A stretch of DNA of 64,000 nt from Candidatus Thiothrix sulfatifontis (GTDB lineage: Bacteria > Pseudomonadota > Gammaproteobacteria > Thiotrichales > Thiotrichaceae), in NCBI GenBank assembly GCA_022828425.1, contig CP094685.1:3142046-3206045 (forward strand), given 5' to 3'. The notes beneath the pieces were generated by a model. That model searched no databases. It had not been told where the DNA came from and saw nothing but the letters and a program-made list of their open reading frames with translations. The number at the start of each line of letters is the position of its first letter. Position 1 is the first letter of the stretch. The position numbers were made by a program, and so were the translations under genes. Positions 19,321-28,918 of this stretch are shown piece by piece.

Positions 19321-20120
19321 TACGCAGCACTCGCCTCGCCGACCCATTGAGCATCGCCCGGCTGACGTGGGAAAACAAGGTGTTCGCCCGTGCGCCTGCC
19401 CGCATCTGCACCCAAAAAGTACAAATAGGGCGCAACCAAGGCTTCAGGGCGAGCCACGCTATTCGGGTTTTCACCGGGAAAATTCAAGGTGCGCATACTG
19501 GTACGTGCCGCGCCAGTATCCACGGTATTGACACGAATGAAATGTGTCGCATCGTCGTGTTCAGCCGCCAGAATATCGCAAAATGCTGCCATCCCCGCTT
19601 TTGCCACCCCGAATGCGCCGTAAAACGCCTTATTTGACGCATGGCTGGCAAACACAATCGCGGGGTCAGCAGCCTCCTGCAATAATGGCAAACACGCATG
19701 TGTCAGCAAGAAATTGGCGTGCAAATTCACCATAATCATTTTCGACCACAATTCGGTGTCGTAATGCGAAATTGGGGTGAATGAACCTAACCATGCCGCA
19801 TTCAACATCAAACCGTCCAAGCGCCCTAATTGTGCGCGGATATTTTCGGTGAGATCGAAGTAATCCTTAGCGGTTGCGCCCTGCATATCCAGCGGGTAAA
19901 TCGCGGGTTCGGGATAGCCAGCGTTGACAATGGCGTCGTAAGTGTCTTCGGTGCGCCGCATTTCTTTGTCGAGCAACACCACGGTTGCGCCGTATTGCGC
20001 ACACGCGCTCGCAATCGCTTTGCCCATGCCTGCCGCAGCACCCGTGACCAAAATCACCCGCCCTTGCAAGGCACTCTCAGAGGGTACATACGCCAATAAA
20101 TCTTGCACATCTTGCTGCAT
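19320..20120 (-). CDS. Short-chain dehydrogenase/reductase (YciK-like) lacking the catalytic Tyr
   Basis: A 266-residue Rossmann-fold protein. The nucleotide motif GAAAGMGKAI is near residue 28 and LNAAWLG replaces the usual NNAG. The C-terminal layout (VNTVDTGAARTSMRTLNFPGENP) matches E. coli YciK. The expected YxxxK motif reads FGVAK: the Tyr position is Phe, codon TTC at 19613-19611, though the Lys is kept and a Tyr lies three residues earlier. Normal reductase activity is therefore doubtful. It is the first gene of the SDR-cmoA-cmoB unit, with a one-base overlap into cmoA. Confidence 0.88.
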   Translation of the reverse strand: MQQDVQDLLAYVPSESALQGRVILVTGAAAGMGKAIASACAQYGATVVLLDKEMRRTEDTYDAIVNAGYPEPAIYPLDMQGATAKDYFDLTENIRAQLGRLDGLMLNAAWLGSFTPISHYDTELWSKMIMVNLHANFLLTHACLPLLQEAADPAIVFASHASNKAFYGAFGVAKAGMAAFCDILAAEHDDATHFIRVNTVDTGAARTSMRTLNFPGENPNSVARPEALVAPYLYFLGADAGRRTGEHLVFPRQPGDAQWVGEASAA

Positions 20121-20300
20121 TTCTGTCTCCGCTTGGGGTCAGCTTGAAAAGAAACAGAGTTTAGCGCTTATCGACGGAAGGGTGTAGGGCGCAGGTCAAG
20201 GTTATCGGTAATACGCACGACAGAATCTGTAACCGTTAAGCAAATTAGGGCATCATATCCACAAGCATTGCAACACAAACCAGCCAATAAGTGATTACCC

Positions 20301-21020
20301 ATGTTAATCGGTATTTTAGAAACCGGACGTGCGCCGGATGAATTAATCCCCGAACACGGGACGTATACCACCATGTTTGCCGCCTTGTTAGGGCAAACCG
20401 GCGCTGATTTACGCTTTCAGGTATTTGCGGTGATGGATGGCGAATTCCCGGATTCGCCACAAGTGTGTGATGGCTGGCTAATCACCGGCTCGCGGCATGG
20501 CGTGTACGATGATTTGCCCTGGCTAGAACCGTTAAAGGTATTAATCCGCCGGATTCAGCAGGCGCAAGTGCCGTTAATTGGCGTTTGTTTCGGGCATCAA
20601 ATCATGGCGGAAGCCTTGGGTGGCAAAGTAGCCAAAGCACCGCAAGGCTGGGGGGTCGGGCGGCATCACTATCAGGTAGAGCAATCTTTGCCGTGGATGG
20701 ATGCAGCACCCGCCAGCATCACCCTCAATGCTATGCATCAGGATCAGGTGATGGAATGCCCACCGCAAGCTGAGGTATTCCTGCAATCAGCGTTTTGCCC
20801 GTATGCCGGATTGATTTATGGAACATCAGCCTTCAGCGTGCAAGCTCACCCGGAATTTACGCTGGCGTTTGAACGTGCTTTGATTGAGCTACGGGATGAT
20901 GAACCATTGCCCTGTGAAATTGCTGAACCCGCATTGGCGGACTTGAATCAAGCCAATGCGGTTACGGACAGTGCTGCGGTTGCCTACTGGATGAGCAACT
21001 TTTACGGAAAACGTGGTTGA
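20301..21020 (+). CDS. Class I glutamine amidotransferase-like protein
   Basis: A 239-residue GATase1 domain protein. The nucleophile elbow is GVCFGHQIMAEALGG near residue 95 (catalytic Cys), and the His-Glu pair sits in FSVQAHPEFTLAFE near 180. No synthase domain is fused, so it belongs to the stand-alone group related to YfeJ/GMP-synthase-like amidotransferases and gamma-glutamyl hydrolases. The acceptor is unknown. Start MLIGILETGRAPDE at 20301, directly at the beginning of the first beta strand. It is divergent from the SDR gene. Confidence 0.87.
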   Translation: MLIGILETGRAPDELIPEHGTYTTMFAALLGQTGADLRFQVFAVMDGEFPDSPQVCDGWLITGSRHGVYDDLPWLEPLKVLIRRIQQAQVPLIGVCFGHQIMAEALGGKVAKAPQGWGVGRHHYQVEQSLPWMDAAPASITLNAMHQDQVMECPPQAEVFLQSAFCPYAGLIYGTSAFSVQAHPEFTLAFERALIELRDDEPLPCEIAEPALADLNQANAVTDSAAVAYWMSNFYGKRG

Positions 21021-21389
21021 TTTCTTAAAAATCAGTCAACAATGCCTGCATATCACTAGCCAAACGGATGGAACAACCTTGGAGGCTGCGGTTGATCATC
21101 CGTTACAGAATCTGGCTCGTATTTTCTCTTTCTTAATAAATATTTTACTTTACAACAACAAACGAAATTTATTAGAATGTTGTATAAAATTTAATCTTCA
21201 AAGGTGGTATCTGTGAGGCCAACACGTCAAACCAGAGGAATTCCCGTATTTAGATATGCATCAACGACGCAATCTGTTGAGCCTCTATTCAATCCCCCGA
21301 TACAAGTTTTCCAAAAACTGCCATCAAACACCCATTCCGTAAATTCACTGACATCACCAATTTCAACACACAAACATGAAGGACGTAAC
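21021..21389. other. AT-rich gene-poor stretch
   Basis: About 370 bases between the amidotransferase and the secreted-protein gene. The first part is strikingly AT-rich (around 21120-21200) and may hold the promoter of the next gene. From about 21230 to 21380 a minus-strand frame reads protein-like (SEFTEWVFDGSFWKTC, then LNRGSTDCVVDAYLNTGIP) without a credible start; it may be the fossil of a displaced gene. I see no RNA gene. Confidence 0.5.
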
Positions 21390-22460
21390 ATGAAGATAAA
21401 AACTGCACTCAATTGGCTAACTTTATTGATAAGTGTCACCGCCGCAACAAATGCCATTGCCAATACCACAACATATACCATAACAAAGAATACTGGTGAA
21501 TTAGTCACGCCTTATTCTAATGATTTTGGTAGTTCAGCTCCATCCGTTCCTTCTAAATATGGAGATATAACTCCAGGACCATGGGGTGGTTATGTATTTA
21601 AAGACACTTTTACACTCAGATCTCCTAAAGATTGTCATACCATAACCTCAGTAAAGCTATCTTTTAAATTAAAATGTGATCGCGGGGGTAATGATTGTTC
21701 AGCCAAACCTTCTGGCGAAGGAATAAACTTTTTAAGTGAAAGTCAACCAAATAACTATTTTGACAGCTTCTTCTACTATCCATTAATAAATGGAAGTCTA
21801 TTAAACTCTACTTTTTCCCCCACCTATGCATTTAATTCAGCAAGTCCAAACCAATCATCAAATAATCCAGTCAATTATTTAGCAGAGATTAATAATAAAC
21901 GTCGTGTAAGCTTTCAGATTTCAGATGATACCAGTGTACATCATGCAGAGTTAACATATACTTGCGAAAATCCACCTAAAAAAGGTACGACGTGGTTGAA
22001 GCATGGATCCGATTCGATTACGGGTACTGTTCATGTGGGTTGTGGGCCGAGAGTCAACTCACCAAAAGACAAAATCAAGCCGCCAAAAGACCCATATGAT
22101 TATGCCTGTAACCCTAAAATAGGCGATCAACTTTGTACTACAGCCTTGCCTATTTTATGCAAACACGAAATTTACCAACCAAAACCTAATTCATTAAACA
22201 TTGTTAATCCACAAAATGAGTGGGCTCCACAAGTAGTCGGTACAACCAAATCAATAGCACCTACCACTGATAATGGTATTACTACCTTAGCAGACGCTAA
22301 TGCATTCTGTGCAAAGGAATTTGGTGAACGTTGGATTGTCGCTGACTTCTTTGATGGTACGGGTAATGCGGGATGGAACTTCCACTCTTATGGCAATACC
22401 GGCACTCCACCACGCTTTTGGATCAATGTACCTGGTTATCAAAACTGCTGGGATCAATAG
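21390..22460 (+). CDS. Secreted protein of unknown function
   Basis: A 356-residue protein with a clear Sec signal peptide (MKIKTALNWLTLLISVTAA, cleavage near AIA-NT). The frame is open from 21204, but the ATG at 21390 follows AAGGA at the right distance and begins the signal. The mature part is rich in Thr, Ser, Asn and Cys: a beta-rich N-terminal domain, a Pro/Lys linker (SPKDKIKPPKDPYDYAC), and a C-terminal Cys-containing domain (NAFCAKEFGERWIVADFFDG, RFWINVPGYQNCW). I do not recognise the family. Base composition is far more AT-rich than the surrounding housekeeping genes, suggesting acquisition. A hairpin terminator follows. Confidence 0.75.
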   Translation: MKIKTALNWLTLLISVTAATNAIANTTTYTITKNTGELVTPYSNDFGSSAPSVPSKYGDITPGPWGGYVFKDTFTLRSPKDCHTITSVKLSFKLKCDRGGNDCSAKPSGEGINFLSESQPNNYFDSFFYYPLINGSLLNSTFSPTYAFNSASPNQSSNNPVNYLAEINNKRRVSFQISDDTSVHHAELTYTCENPPKKGTTWLKHGSDSITGTVHVGCGPRVNSPKDKIKPPKDPYDYACNPKIGDQLCTTALPILCKHEIYQPKPNSLNIVNPQNEWAPQVVGTTKSIAPTTDNGITTLADANAFCAKEFGERWIVADFFDGTGNAGWNFHSYGNTGTPPRFWINVPGYQNCWDQ

Positions 22461-22488
22461 TTCTCTATTAACATCAGCGTCCTAAAAT

Positions 22489-22518
22489 AATAGCCATGTT
22501 ATTTCCGACATGGCTATT
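22489..22518. terminator. Hairpin terminator between convergent genes
   Basis: Perfect 11-bp arms AATAGCCATGT (22489-22499) and ACATGGCTATT (22508-22518) with an 8-base loop and flanking A/T-rich sequence. It lies after the secreted-protein stop and before the pheA stop on the other strand. Confidence 0.82.
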
Positions 22519-22599
22519 TCAAATAAGCACTGAATTGATTCCCGCAGAGAATAGATTGTGCCGATGCATAGCACTTAGCAGGTGCATTCATACCGACCT

Positions 22600-23685
22600 T
22601 CAGATAATCGCAACCGGATAAGACCCCAACACTCGCACCACTTCTACTTCATTGCGCAAGACACTGAGCGCCTGACTCACTGCCGCATCCTGTTCATGCC
22701 CCAGCACATCCAAAAAGAACAAATATTCCCAATTGGTCGTGCGTGACGGGCGTGATTCAATCCGCGTCATATCCACGCCATTGTCTGCCAACGGTTGCAG
22801 CAAATGGTAAAGCGAACCGGGGCGATTCCGTGCCGACACCAGCAATGACGTGCGGTCATTGCCACTCGGTGTGACGACTTGATCCCCAATCACCAAAAAG
22901 CGCGTGGTGTTATTGGGATTGTCTTCGATGCTGTCTTGCACAATGTGTAAACCGTAAATTGGTGCTGCTTGCCGACTCCCCAGCGCTGCCGCCGTATCAT
23001 CATGAGACACCAACCGTGCCGCTTCCGCATTGCTACTCACCGGAATGCGTTCGGCATGAGGCAAATGCTTATCCAGCCAATAGCGGCATTGCGCTAACGA
23101 TTGCGCGTGTGCATACACTTTTTGCACACCCTGCCAGTTTTCATGCCGACACATCAAATTCTGATGAATCCGCAACGATATTTCGCCGCAAATCCGCAAA
23201 TCCGACTGCGTAAACATATCCAGCGTGTGCGTAATCACGCCTTCAGTCGAATTTTCAATCGGCACCACCCCGTAGCGTACCCTACCCGCTTCGACTTCGC
23301 GAAACACCTGCGCAATCGAATCCACCGGCAAGGTGCCAACATTCATCCCAAAATGCTTAAACGTTGCCTCTTGGGTAAACGTGCCCGCTGGCCCCAGATA
23401 CGCAATGCGCATCGATTCTTCCAACGCCAAACACGACGCAATGACTTCGCGGAACAAGTGCGTAATTTGCTCATCACGCAACGGGCCTGCATTTAACGAC
23501 TGCATCCGCGTGAGGATTTGCGCCTCACGTTCCGGGCGGTAGAATTTCGCGTTCGGGTCTTCCGCCAACTTCGCGTGTACCACTTGCTCGGCACATTGTG
23601 CGCGTTCGTTGAGCAAGGCTAAAATTTGGGTATCCAGCGCGTCAATGCGCTCACGGATTGCTTGCAAATTGAAGGTATCAGCCAT
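22600..23685 (-). CDS. pheA: Bifunctional chorismate mutase/prephenate dehydratase PheA
   Basis: A 361-residue P-protein making phenylpyruvate from chorismate. Residues about 1-90 are an AroQ chorismate mutase (IDALDTQILALLNERAQCA), about 92-270 the prephenate dehydratase (YLGPAGTFTQEA, PIENSTEGVITHTLDMF, and the Thr-rich NNTTRFLVIG), and the C-terminal ACT domain (LLVSARNRPGSLYHLL, IESRPSRTTNWEY) gives phenylalanine feedback. Its start overlaps the serC stop by eight bases, forming the tail of gyrA-serC-pheA. Confidence 0.97.
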   Translation of the reverse strand: MADTFNLQAIRERIDALDTQILALLNERAQCAEQVVHAKLAEDPNAKFYRPEREAQILTRMQSLNAGPLRDEQITHLFREVIASCLALEESMRIAYLGPAGTFTQEATFKHFGMNVGTLPVDSIAQVFREVEAGRVRYGVVPIENSTEGVITHTLDMFTQSDLRICGEISLRIHQNLMCRHENWQGVQKVYAHAQSLAQCRYWLDKHLPHAERIPVSSNAEAARLVSHDDTAAALGSRQAAPIYGLHIVQDSIEDNPNNTTRFLVIGDQVVTPSGNDRTSLLVSARNRPGSLYHLLQPLADNGVDMTRIESRPSRTTNWEYLFFLDVLGHEQDAAVSQALSVLRNEVEVVRVLGSYPVAII

Positions 23686-24760
23686 TGCGTTGCGCGAAGT
23701 CCTGCATGAAGTGAATCAAAGCATCCACACCGGCTTCCGGCATGGCGTTATAGAGGCTGGCACGCATCCCACCCACCGAACGGTGTCCTTTCAAGGAAAC
23801 CAATCCGACTTGTGCGGCTTCGGCAGCAAATGCCTTATCCAATTCGGGTTTTGCCAGCGTAAACGGTACATTCATCCATGAACGGCACGTCAGGTCAACA
23901 GGGCAGTGATAAAAATCTGAAGCGTCGATAGCCGCGTATAACTTGCTGGCTTTGCGCTCGTTAATCGCTGCCATTGCTGACAAGCCACCTTGCGCTTTCA
24001 ACCACTTAAACACCAAACCTGCCAAATACCATGCGTAAGTGGGCGGCGTGTTATACATCGAACCGTTATCCGCCTGCACTTTGTAATCAAACATGATCGG
24101 CGTACACGGCACGGCTTGCCCCAGCAAATCCTCACGCACAATCACGATGGTCAAACCCGCAGGCCCGATGTTCTTTTGCGCCCCCCCGTAGATCAAGCCA
24201 AACCGACTCACATCAATCGGACGCGACAAAATCGTGGACGAGAAATCTGCTACTAACGGCACATCGCCCGCATCCGGCACAAAACCAAATTCCACACCAC
24301 GAATGGTTTCGTTCGGCGTGTAGTGCAAATACGCCGCATTCGGATCACATTGCCAGCTTGCCGGATCGGAAATGCTGGTGTAATTGCCCGCACTACTCGA
24401 TGCCACCACATTCACGTCGCCGTAACGCCGCGCTTCATCAATCGCCTTCGACGACCAGTCACCCGTGTCGACGTAATCCATGCGCGTTTTGCCACGCAAT
24501 AAATTCATCGGAATCATCGAAAACTGGCTGTACGCCCCACCTTGCAAAAACAACACCTTGTAATTGCTCGGAATGCCCAGCAATTCGCGTAAATCCGCCT
24601 CGGCTTGCGCGGCAATCGACGCAAAATGCTGTTCACGGTGGCTCATTTCCAGCACCGACATGCCGCAGCCGTTCCAATCCAACATCTCTGCTTGCGCTTG
24701 TGCTAAGACCGCTTCGGGCAATACCGCAGGGCCTGCGCTGAAATTGAATACTCTACTCAT
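23678..24760 (-). CDS. serC: Phosphoserine aminotransferase SerC
   Basis: A 360-residue class V aminotransferase of serine and pyridoxal phosphate synthesis. Starts MSRVFNFSAGPAVLPEAVL; the PLP lysine is in LIYGGAQKNIGPAGLTIVIV near residue 197, with MSHREQHF and FLQGGAYSQFSM also conserved. It converts phosphohydroxypyruvate to phosphoserine. It lies three bases after the gyrA stop and overlaps pheA, a widely conserved order. Confidence 0.97.
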   Translation of the reverse strand: MSRVFNFSAGPAVLPEAVLAQAQAEMLDWNGCGMSVLEMSHREQHFASIAAQAEADLRELLGIPSNYKVLFLQGGAYSQFSMIPMNLLRGKTRMDYVDTGDWSSKAIDEARRYGDVNVVASSSAGNYTSISDPASWQCDPNAAYLHYTPNETIRGVEFGFVPDAGDVPLVADFSSTILSRPIDVSRFGLIYGGAQKNIGPAGLTIVIVREDLLGQAVPCTPIMFDYKVQADNGSMYNTPPTYAWYLAGLVFKWLKAQGGLSAMAAINERKASKLYAAIDASDFYHCPVDLTCRSWMNVPFTLAKPELDKAFAAEAAQVGLVSLKGHRSVGGMRASLYNAMPEAGVDALIHFMQDFAQRNG

Positions 24761-24763
24761 GGC

Positions 24764-27346
24764 TTATTCCTGATCGTCGCTTACATCGGTCGCCGTGTCG
24801 TCTTCGTCGGCTATATCACTAGTATCGGTCAAAATCGGCGCAATTTGCACCAGTTTTTCCCCATCATTGAGGCGGATCAAGGTCACGCCCTGCGTATTGC
24901 GCCCGACGATGGAAACGTCAGCGACAGGGGTACGCACCAACGTGCCGCCATCGGTGATGAGCATGATTTGTGCTTCTTCGTGTACTTGCACCGCACCCAC
25001 CGCGTTACCGTTGCGGTCAGAGGTTTGGATCGCAATCACGCCTTGCCCGCCACGCCCTTGCTGCGAGAATTCTTCCGCACGGGTGCGCTTGCCGTAACCG
25101 TTTTCGGTGGCAATCAACAATTCGCCTTCGCCCAAAATGATCAGCGCGTTGACTTCCTGCCCCTCGTCCATGCGGATACCGCGCACACCTGCTGCCGTCC
25201 GTCCCATGGCTCGCACGTCAGATTCGTGGAAGCGGATCGCCTTGCCGGAGGTGCTAAACAGCATCACTTCGTTGTCGCCATTGGTCACGGCAACGTCTAC
25301 CAATTGGTCGCCGTCACGCAAATCAACCGCAATAATGCCCGCCGTGCGCGGACGTGAGAATTCGGTCAGCGGGGTTTTCTTAACGGTGCCTTCCGAGGTT
25401 GCCATGAAGATGTATTTATCTTCGGCGTATTCGCGAATCGGCAGTACTGCATTGATGCGTTCACCCTCTTCCAGTGGCAGCAAATTAACCATTGGCTTGC
25501 CACGAGCACCGCGCCCGCCCATCGGCAATTGGTAAACTTTCAGCCAATACATGCGCCCACGGCTGGAAAAGCACAGCAAAGTGTCGTGCATACTGGCGAC
25601 AAACAGCTTTTCGATGAAATCTTCGTCCTTCATCGCGGTCGCCGCTTTGCCACGTCCGCCGCGTTTTTGCGCACGGTAAGTGTCGAGCGTTTGCGCTTTG
25701 GCGTAACCGGCGTGCGAGAACGTGACCATGACTTCTTCGTCAGCAATCAAGTCCTCCATGCACAAGTCTTCACCGACCACGTTAATTTCAGTGCGGCGTG
25801 CATCGCCGTAGGTATCACGCACCAACAGCAATTCATCGCGAATCACTTGCAGTAAACGGTCAGGATTACCGAGGATTTCCAGCAAATCGGCAATCTTTTC
25901 CAGCAATTCGCGGTATTCGGCAATGATTTTGTCTTTTTCCAACCCCGTCAAACGGTGCAAGCGCAAATCCAAAATCGCTTGGGCTTGTACTTCGGACAGC
26001 CAGTAACCGTCAGGGCGCAACCCGTATTGTTCCGGCAAATCGTCCGGGCGACAGGTGTCCGCTCCGGCACGGCTGAGCATGTCACTGACAATGCCCGCGT
26101 TCCAAGCACGCGCAATCAAACCCAGTTTCGCATCGGCAGGGCTAGGCGCGGATTTAATCAGCGTAATGATTTCGTCGATGTTGGACAACGCAATCGCCAA
26201 GCCTTCCAAAATGTGCGCACGTTCACGCGCTTTGCGCACTTCAAAAATGGTGCGGCGCGTGACGATTTCACGGCGGTGACGCAGGAAAGCTGCCAGTATG
26301 TCTTTCAAGTTCAGCAAGCGCGGTTGACCGTCGATCAACGCCACCATATTGATGCCGAACACGCTCTGCATCTGGGTTTGCTTGTAGAGGTTGTTCAGGA
26401 TGACATCGCCGGATTCGCCGCGCTTGAGTTCGATCACCATGCGCATCCCGTCTTTGTCGGATTCGTCGCGCAATTCGGAGATGCCTTCGAGCTTTTTCTC
26501 TTTGACCAGTTCGGCGATTTTTTCCAGCAACCGGGCTTTATTCACCTGATACGGCAATTCATGGACAATAATGGTTTCGCGACTGGTGCGCTCATCCACT
26601 TCCACCGTCGCCCGCGCCCGCACGTAAATGCGCCCTTTGCCGGTGTGATACGCATCCCGAATCCCACGTGCGCCGTTGATAATACCCGCCGTGGGGAAAT
26701 CCGGCCCCGGCAAGTATTCCATCAAATCACTGATGCTTAATTCTGGATTGCTCAATAATGCGAGGCAGGCATTAACCGTTTCGGTCAGATTATGCGGGGG
26801 AATATTCGTCGCCATCCCGACCGCGATACCGGATGAACCGTTGATCAGCAGGTTGGGCAGGCGCGTGGGGAAAACGCTGGGTTCTTTCTCGTTGCCATCG
26901 TAATTGGGGACAAAATCGACGGTTTCTTTGTCGATGTCCATTTGCAATTCGTGGGCAATTTTGGACATGCGCACTTCGGTGTAACGCATTGCCGCCGGTG
27001 AATCGCCATCGACTGAGCCAAAGTTACCCTGCCCATCCACCAGCATGTAACGCAGCGAGAACGGTTGCGCCATGCGCACCATGGTGTCGTACACTGCCGT
27101 GTCACCGTGCGGGTGGTATTTACCGATCACGTCACCGACGATACGTGCAGATTTTTTATAGGGCTTGTTCCACTCGTTGCCAAGTTCGCTCATCGCAAAC
27201 AACACACGACGGTGGACAGGCTTCAACCCATCGCGCACATCCGGTAACGCACGCCCAACAATGACACTCATTGCGTAGTCCAAATAGGACTGACGCATTT
27301 CATCTTCGAGATTAACCGGGATAATTTCCTTGGCAAATGTGGCCAT
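24764..27346 (-). CDS. gyrA: DNA gyrase subunit A
   Basis: An 860-residue type II topoisomerase subunit that cuts and rejoins DNA during negative supercoiling. The catalytic Tyr lies in [10 protein letters not shown] near residue 122. The quinolone-determining region reads [17 protein letters not shown]; Thr stands where E. coli has Ser83, as in Pseudomonas wild type, so this need not mean resistance. The C-terminal beta-pinwheel repeats are complete and the tail is acidic ([20 protein letters not shown]). It heads the gyrA-serC-pheA unit and has an extended -10 promoter upstream. Confidence 0.98.
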   Translation of the reverse strand: MATFAKEIIPVNLEDEMRQSYLDYAMSVIVGRALPDVRDGLKPVHRRVLFAMSELGNEWNKPYKKSARIVGDVIGKYHPHGDTAVYDTMVRMAQPFSLRYMLVDGQGNFGSVDGDSPAAMRYTEVRMSKIAHELQMDIDKETVDFVPNYDGNEKEPSVFPTRLPNLLINGSSGIAVGMATNIPPHNLTETVNACLALLSNPELSISDLMEYLPGPDFPTAGIINGARGIRDAYHTGKGRIYVRARATVEVDERTSRETIIVHELPYQVNKARLLEKIAELVKEKKLEGISELRDESDKDGMRMVIELKRGESGDVILNNLYKQTQMQSVFGINMVALIDGQPRLLNLKDILAAFLRHRREIVTRRTIFEVRKARERAHILEGLAIALSNIDEIITLIKSAPSPADAKLGLIARAWNAGIVSDMLSRAGADTCRPDDLPEQYGLRPDGYWLSEVQAQAILDLRLHRLTGLEKDKIIAEYRELLEKIADLLEILGNPDRLLQVIRDELLLVRDTYGDARRTEINVVGEDLCMEDLIADEEVMVTFSHAGYAKAQTLDTYRAQKRGGRGKAATAMKDEDFIEKLFVASMHDTLLCFSSRGRMYWLKVYQLPMGGRGARGKPMVNLLPLEEGERINAVLPIREYAEDKYIFMATSEGTVKKTPLTEFSRPRTAGIIAVDLRDGDQLVDVAVTNGDNEVMLFSTSGKAIRFHESDVRAMGRTAAGVRGIRMDEGQEVNALIILGEGELLIATENGYGKRTRAEEFSQQGRGGQGVIAIQTSDRNGNAVGAVQVHEEAQIMLITDGGTLVRTPVADVSIVGRNTQGVTLIRLNDGEKLVQIAPILTDTSDIADEDDTATDVSDDQE

Positions 27347-27381
27347 ATTCTTGTTCGATCACCTAAATCATGAAGAGCGGG

Positions 27382-27390
27382 ATTATACCA
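27382..27390 (-). promoter_or_regulatory. Extended -10 promoter of gyrA
   Basis: On the minus strand TGGTATAAT forms an extended -10 element about 35 bases upstream of the gyrA ATG. No good -35 hexamer is present at 17 bases, as is common for extended -10 promoters; supercoiling-sensitive gyrA promoters often look like this. Confidence 0.6.
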
Positions 27391-27426
27391 GAAAAAGTGT
27401 GGAAGTGTGCGTTTGCGTGACCGGCT

Positions 27427-27834
27427 TTACTGGCTTAATGCGTGCAGCACATCAACCTCGACAACAGGAAAAGCCAATGTAATCAGCGATGGAAATCGTT
27501 CCGTCAACCGTACCAACTGATGAAGGTATTCGCGATCGTAAAACACCACTACCCGCGTATCCGGCGTGCGCTGCACCACTGCCATCATCGACTCCAGACT
27601 GCTGGTGCGATCCCGAAAATCCGACTGAAAGTTAAACTCCGCGACAATCACCGCAGGCGTGTTTTTCTTCAGAAACTGTAACACCTTGCGCATACTGGTT
27701 TGCTTTTCGACACAAAAACCGAGGCGCTCGTACAAGGCGGTAAAATCGGGATAACCGCCCAATTCGACAATACTCAACAGCAATTTTTGGGATTCTGGCA
27801 CACCGGGCGCTCCTGCGTGAAAGAACGCCATCAT
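27427..27834 (-). CDS. Small receiver-like protein of unknown function, coupled to cbbR
   Basis: A 135-residue protein without signal peptide or membrane segment. The alternation of hydrophobic strands and helices (KLLLSIVELGG, TPAVIVAEFNFQ, DTRVVVFYDREYLHQLV, LITLAFPVVEVDVLHAL) recalls a degenerate response-regulator receiver; an acidic pocket and the phospho-Asp are not obvious (Glu in VIVAEFNF stands near the expected place). I do not recognise the family. Its ATG overlaps the cbbR stop (ATGA type), so it is probably translated together with the CO2-fixation regulator, which hints at a linked role. Confidence 0.7.
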   Translation of the reverse strand: MMAFFHAGAPGVPESQKLLLSIVELGGYPDFTALYERLGFCVEKQTSMRKVLQFLKKNTPAVIVAEFNFQSDFRDRTSSLESMMAVVQRTPDTRVVVFYDREYLHQLVRLTERFPSLITLAFPVVEVDVLHALSQ

Positions 27835-28757
27835 GCCACAATCCGTGGAGATGCATTCCGTACAAAACGCGGCGCTTCCGCCATCACAAACTGCTTAAAC
27901 TCGCGTGCAATCGGCGACAGCCGTTTGCCTTTGCGCATCACCACATGCCAATGACGATGAATCGGGAAATTTTCCACCGGCAAAATCACCAACCGCCCGC
28001 TATCCAGTTCCGGCTGAATCGTGTGCATCGACACAATTCCCAGCCCCAAACCCGCCTCCACCGCGTGTTTGATGGTTTCATTGCTGCGCATTTCCAGCGA
28101 ATTTTTGCAACTGGCATTGTGTTTATGCAGATGCCGCTCAATCGCGCTGCGCGTCCCCGACCCTTTCTCGCGCACGATAAAGCGTTCCGCCAACACATCA
28201 CTCAGCAATAACGGGCGACCAATCTCTACCAGCGGATGCGTCGGCGCGGCAATTACCACCAGCGGATTTTCCATCAAACGCTCCGACTGCAAACCATGAC
28301 CTTTCGGCGGTTCGCCCATAATCACCATGTCCGGCTCGTGGTTTTCCAACTGATCCAGCAAGGTGTGGCGGTTGGTCACATCCAGCGTGATATTGATGCC
28401 TTCGTGCTGTTGTGAAAATTCTGCCAGCAATTGCGTGACGAAATAATTAGCCGTGGTCGCCACCGAGACAACCAAATGCCCACCCTTCGTGCCTTTGAGC
28501 TCTTTCATCACTCCCAGCATGTCGTTGTGGGCTTGTAAGACGCGGCTGGCGTAATGCTGCACTTCCCTGCCAATCGGGGTTAAGCACATTTTTTTGCCTT
28601 GGCGCTCAAACAATGCCAGCCCGCTATCCTCCTCCAACTGCTTGATTTGCATGGAAACAGCCGGTTGCGTCATGAACAGCTTTTCCGCCGCACGGGTGTA
28701 ACTTTCGTATTGTGCCACCGCTTCAAAAATGCGGATTTGGCTTAATGAGTACGGCAT
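27831..28757 (-). CDS. cbbR: LysR-type regulator of CO2-fixation genes, CbbR
   Basis: A 308-residue LysR-family activator. The N-terminal winged helix-turn-helix reads RIFEAVAQYESYTRAAEKLFMTQPAVSMQIKQLEE, written in parts; the C-terminal effector domain (residues about 90-300) follows. It is divergent from cbbL with a 161-base gap, the classical arrangement in which CbbR binds the shared region and activates cbb genes in response to metabolites such as NADPH or ribulose bisphosphate. Its stop overlaps the start of the receiver-like gene. Confidence 0.93.
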   Translation of the reverse strand: MPYSLSQIRIFEAVAQYESYTRAAEKLFMTQPAVSMQIKQLEEDSGLALFERQGKKMCLTPIGREVQHYASRVLQAHNDMLGVMKELKGTKGGHLVVSVATTANYFVTQLLAEFSQQHEGINITLDVTNRHTLLDQLENHEPDMVIMGEPPKGHGLQSERLMENPLVVIAAPTHPLVEIGRPLLLSDVLAERFIVREKGSGTRSAIERHLHKHNASCKNSLEMRSNETIKHAVEAGLGLGIVSMHTIQPELDSGRLVILPVENFPIHRHWHVVMRKGKRLSPIAREFKQFVMAEAPRFVRNASPRIVA

Positions 28758-28918
28758 CTGTCCCTCCTAAAAACATCAGCGTTGCTTATATTTACACGTT
28801 TCATTATTGAGTTTCAATTATACCTACTGTTTGGCATACTTCTCCCCATCAGCAGGCAGTGCTTGTTGTTTAGGCAAAAACACTTTTTTCTTATAACCTC
28901 GTTGGAGGAACTCACTTC
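28758..28918. promoter_or_regulatory. cbbR-cbbL intergenic control region
   Basis: The 161-base divergent region should carry the CbbR sites. An inverted repeat ATTGA-GTT-TCAAT at 28806-28818 is the best LysR-like dyad I can see. A TATAAC around 28893 could be the cbbL -10 element. The strong ribosome site GGAGGA lies about 10 bases before the cbbL ATG. Site assignments are tentative. Confidence 0.45.

Noticed and set aside
25955..26740. A 261-codon plus-strand frame within gyrA
   Set aside because: Antisense shadow of gyrA; rich in Gln, Arg and Phe with no domain, while gyrA is certain.
24764..27346. Thr at the GyrA position equivalent to E. coli Ser83 as a resistance mutation
   Set aside because: Thr is the wild-type residue in Pseudomonas and other genera, so it does not indicate selected quinolone resistance.
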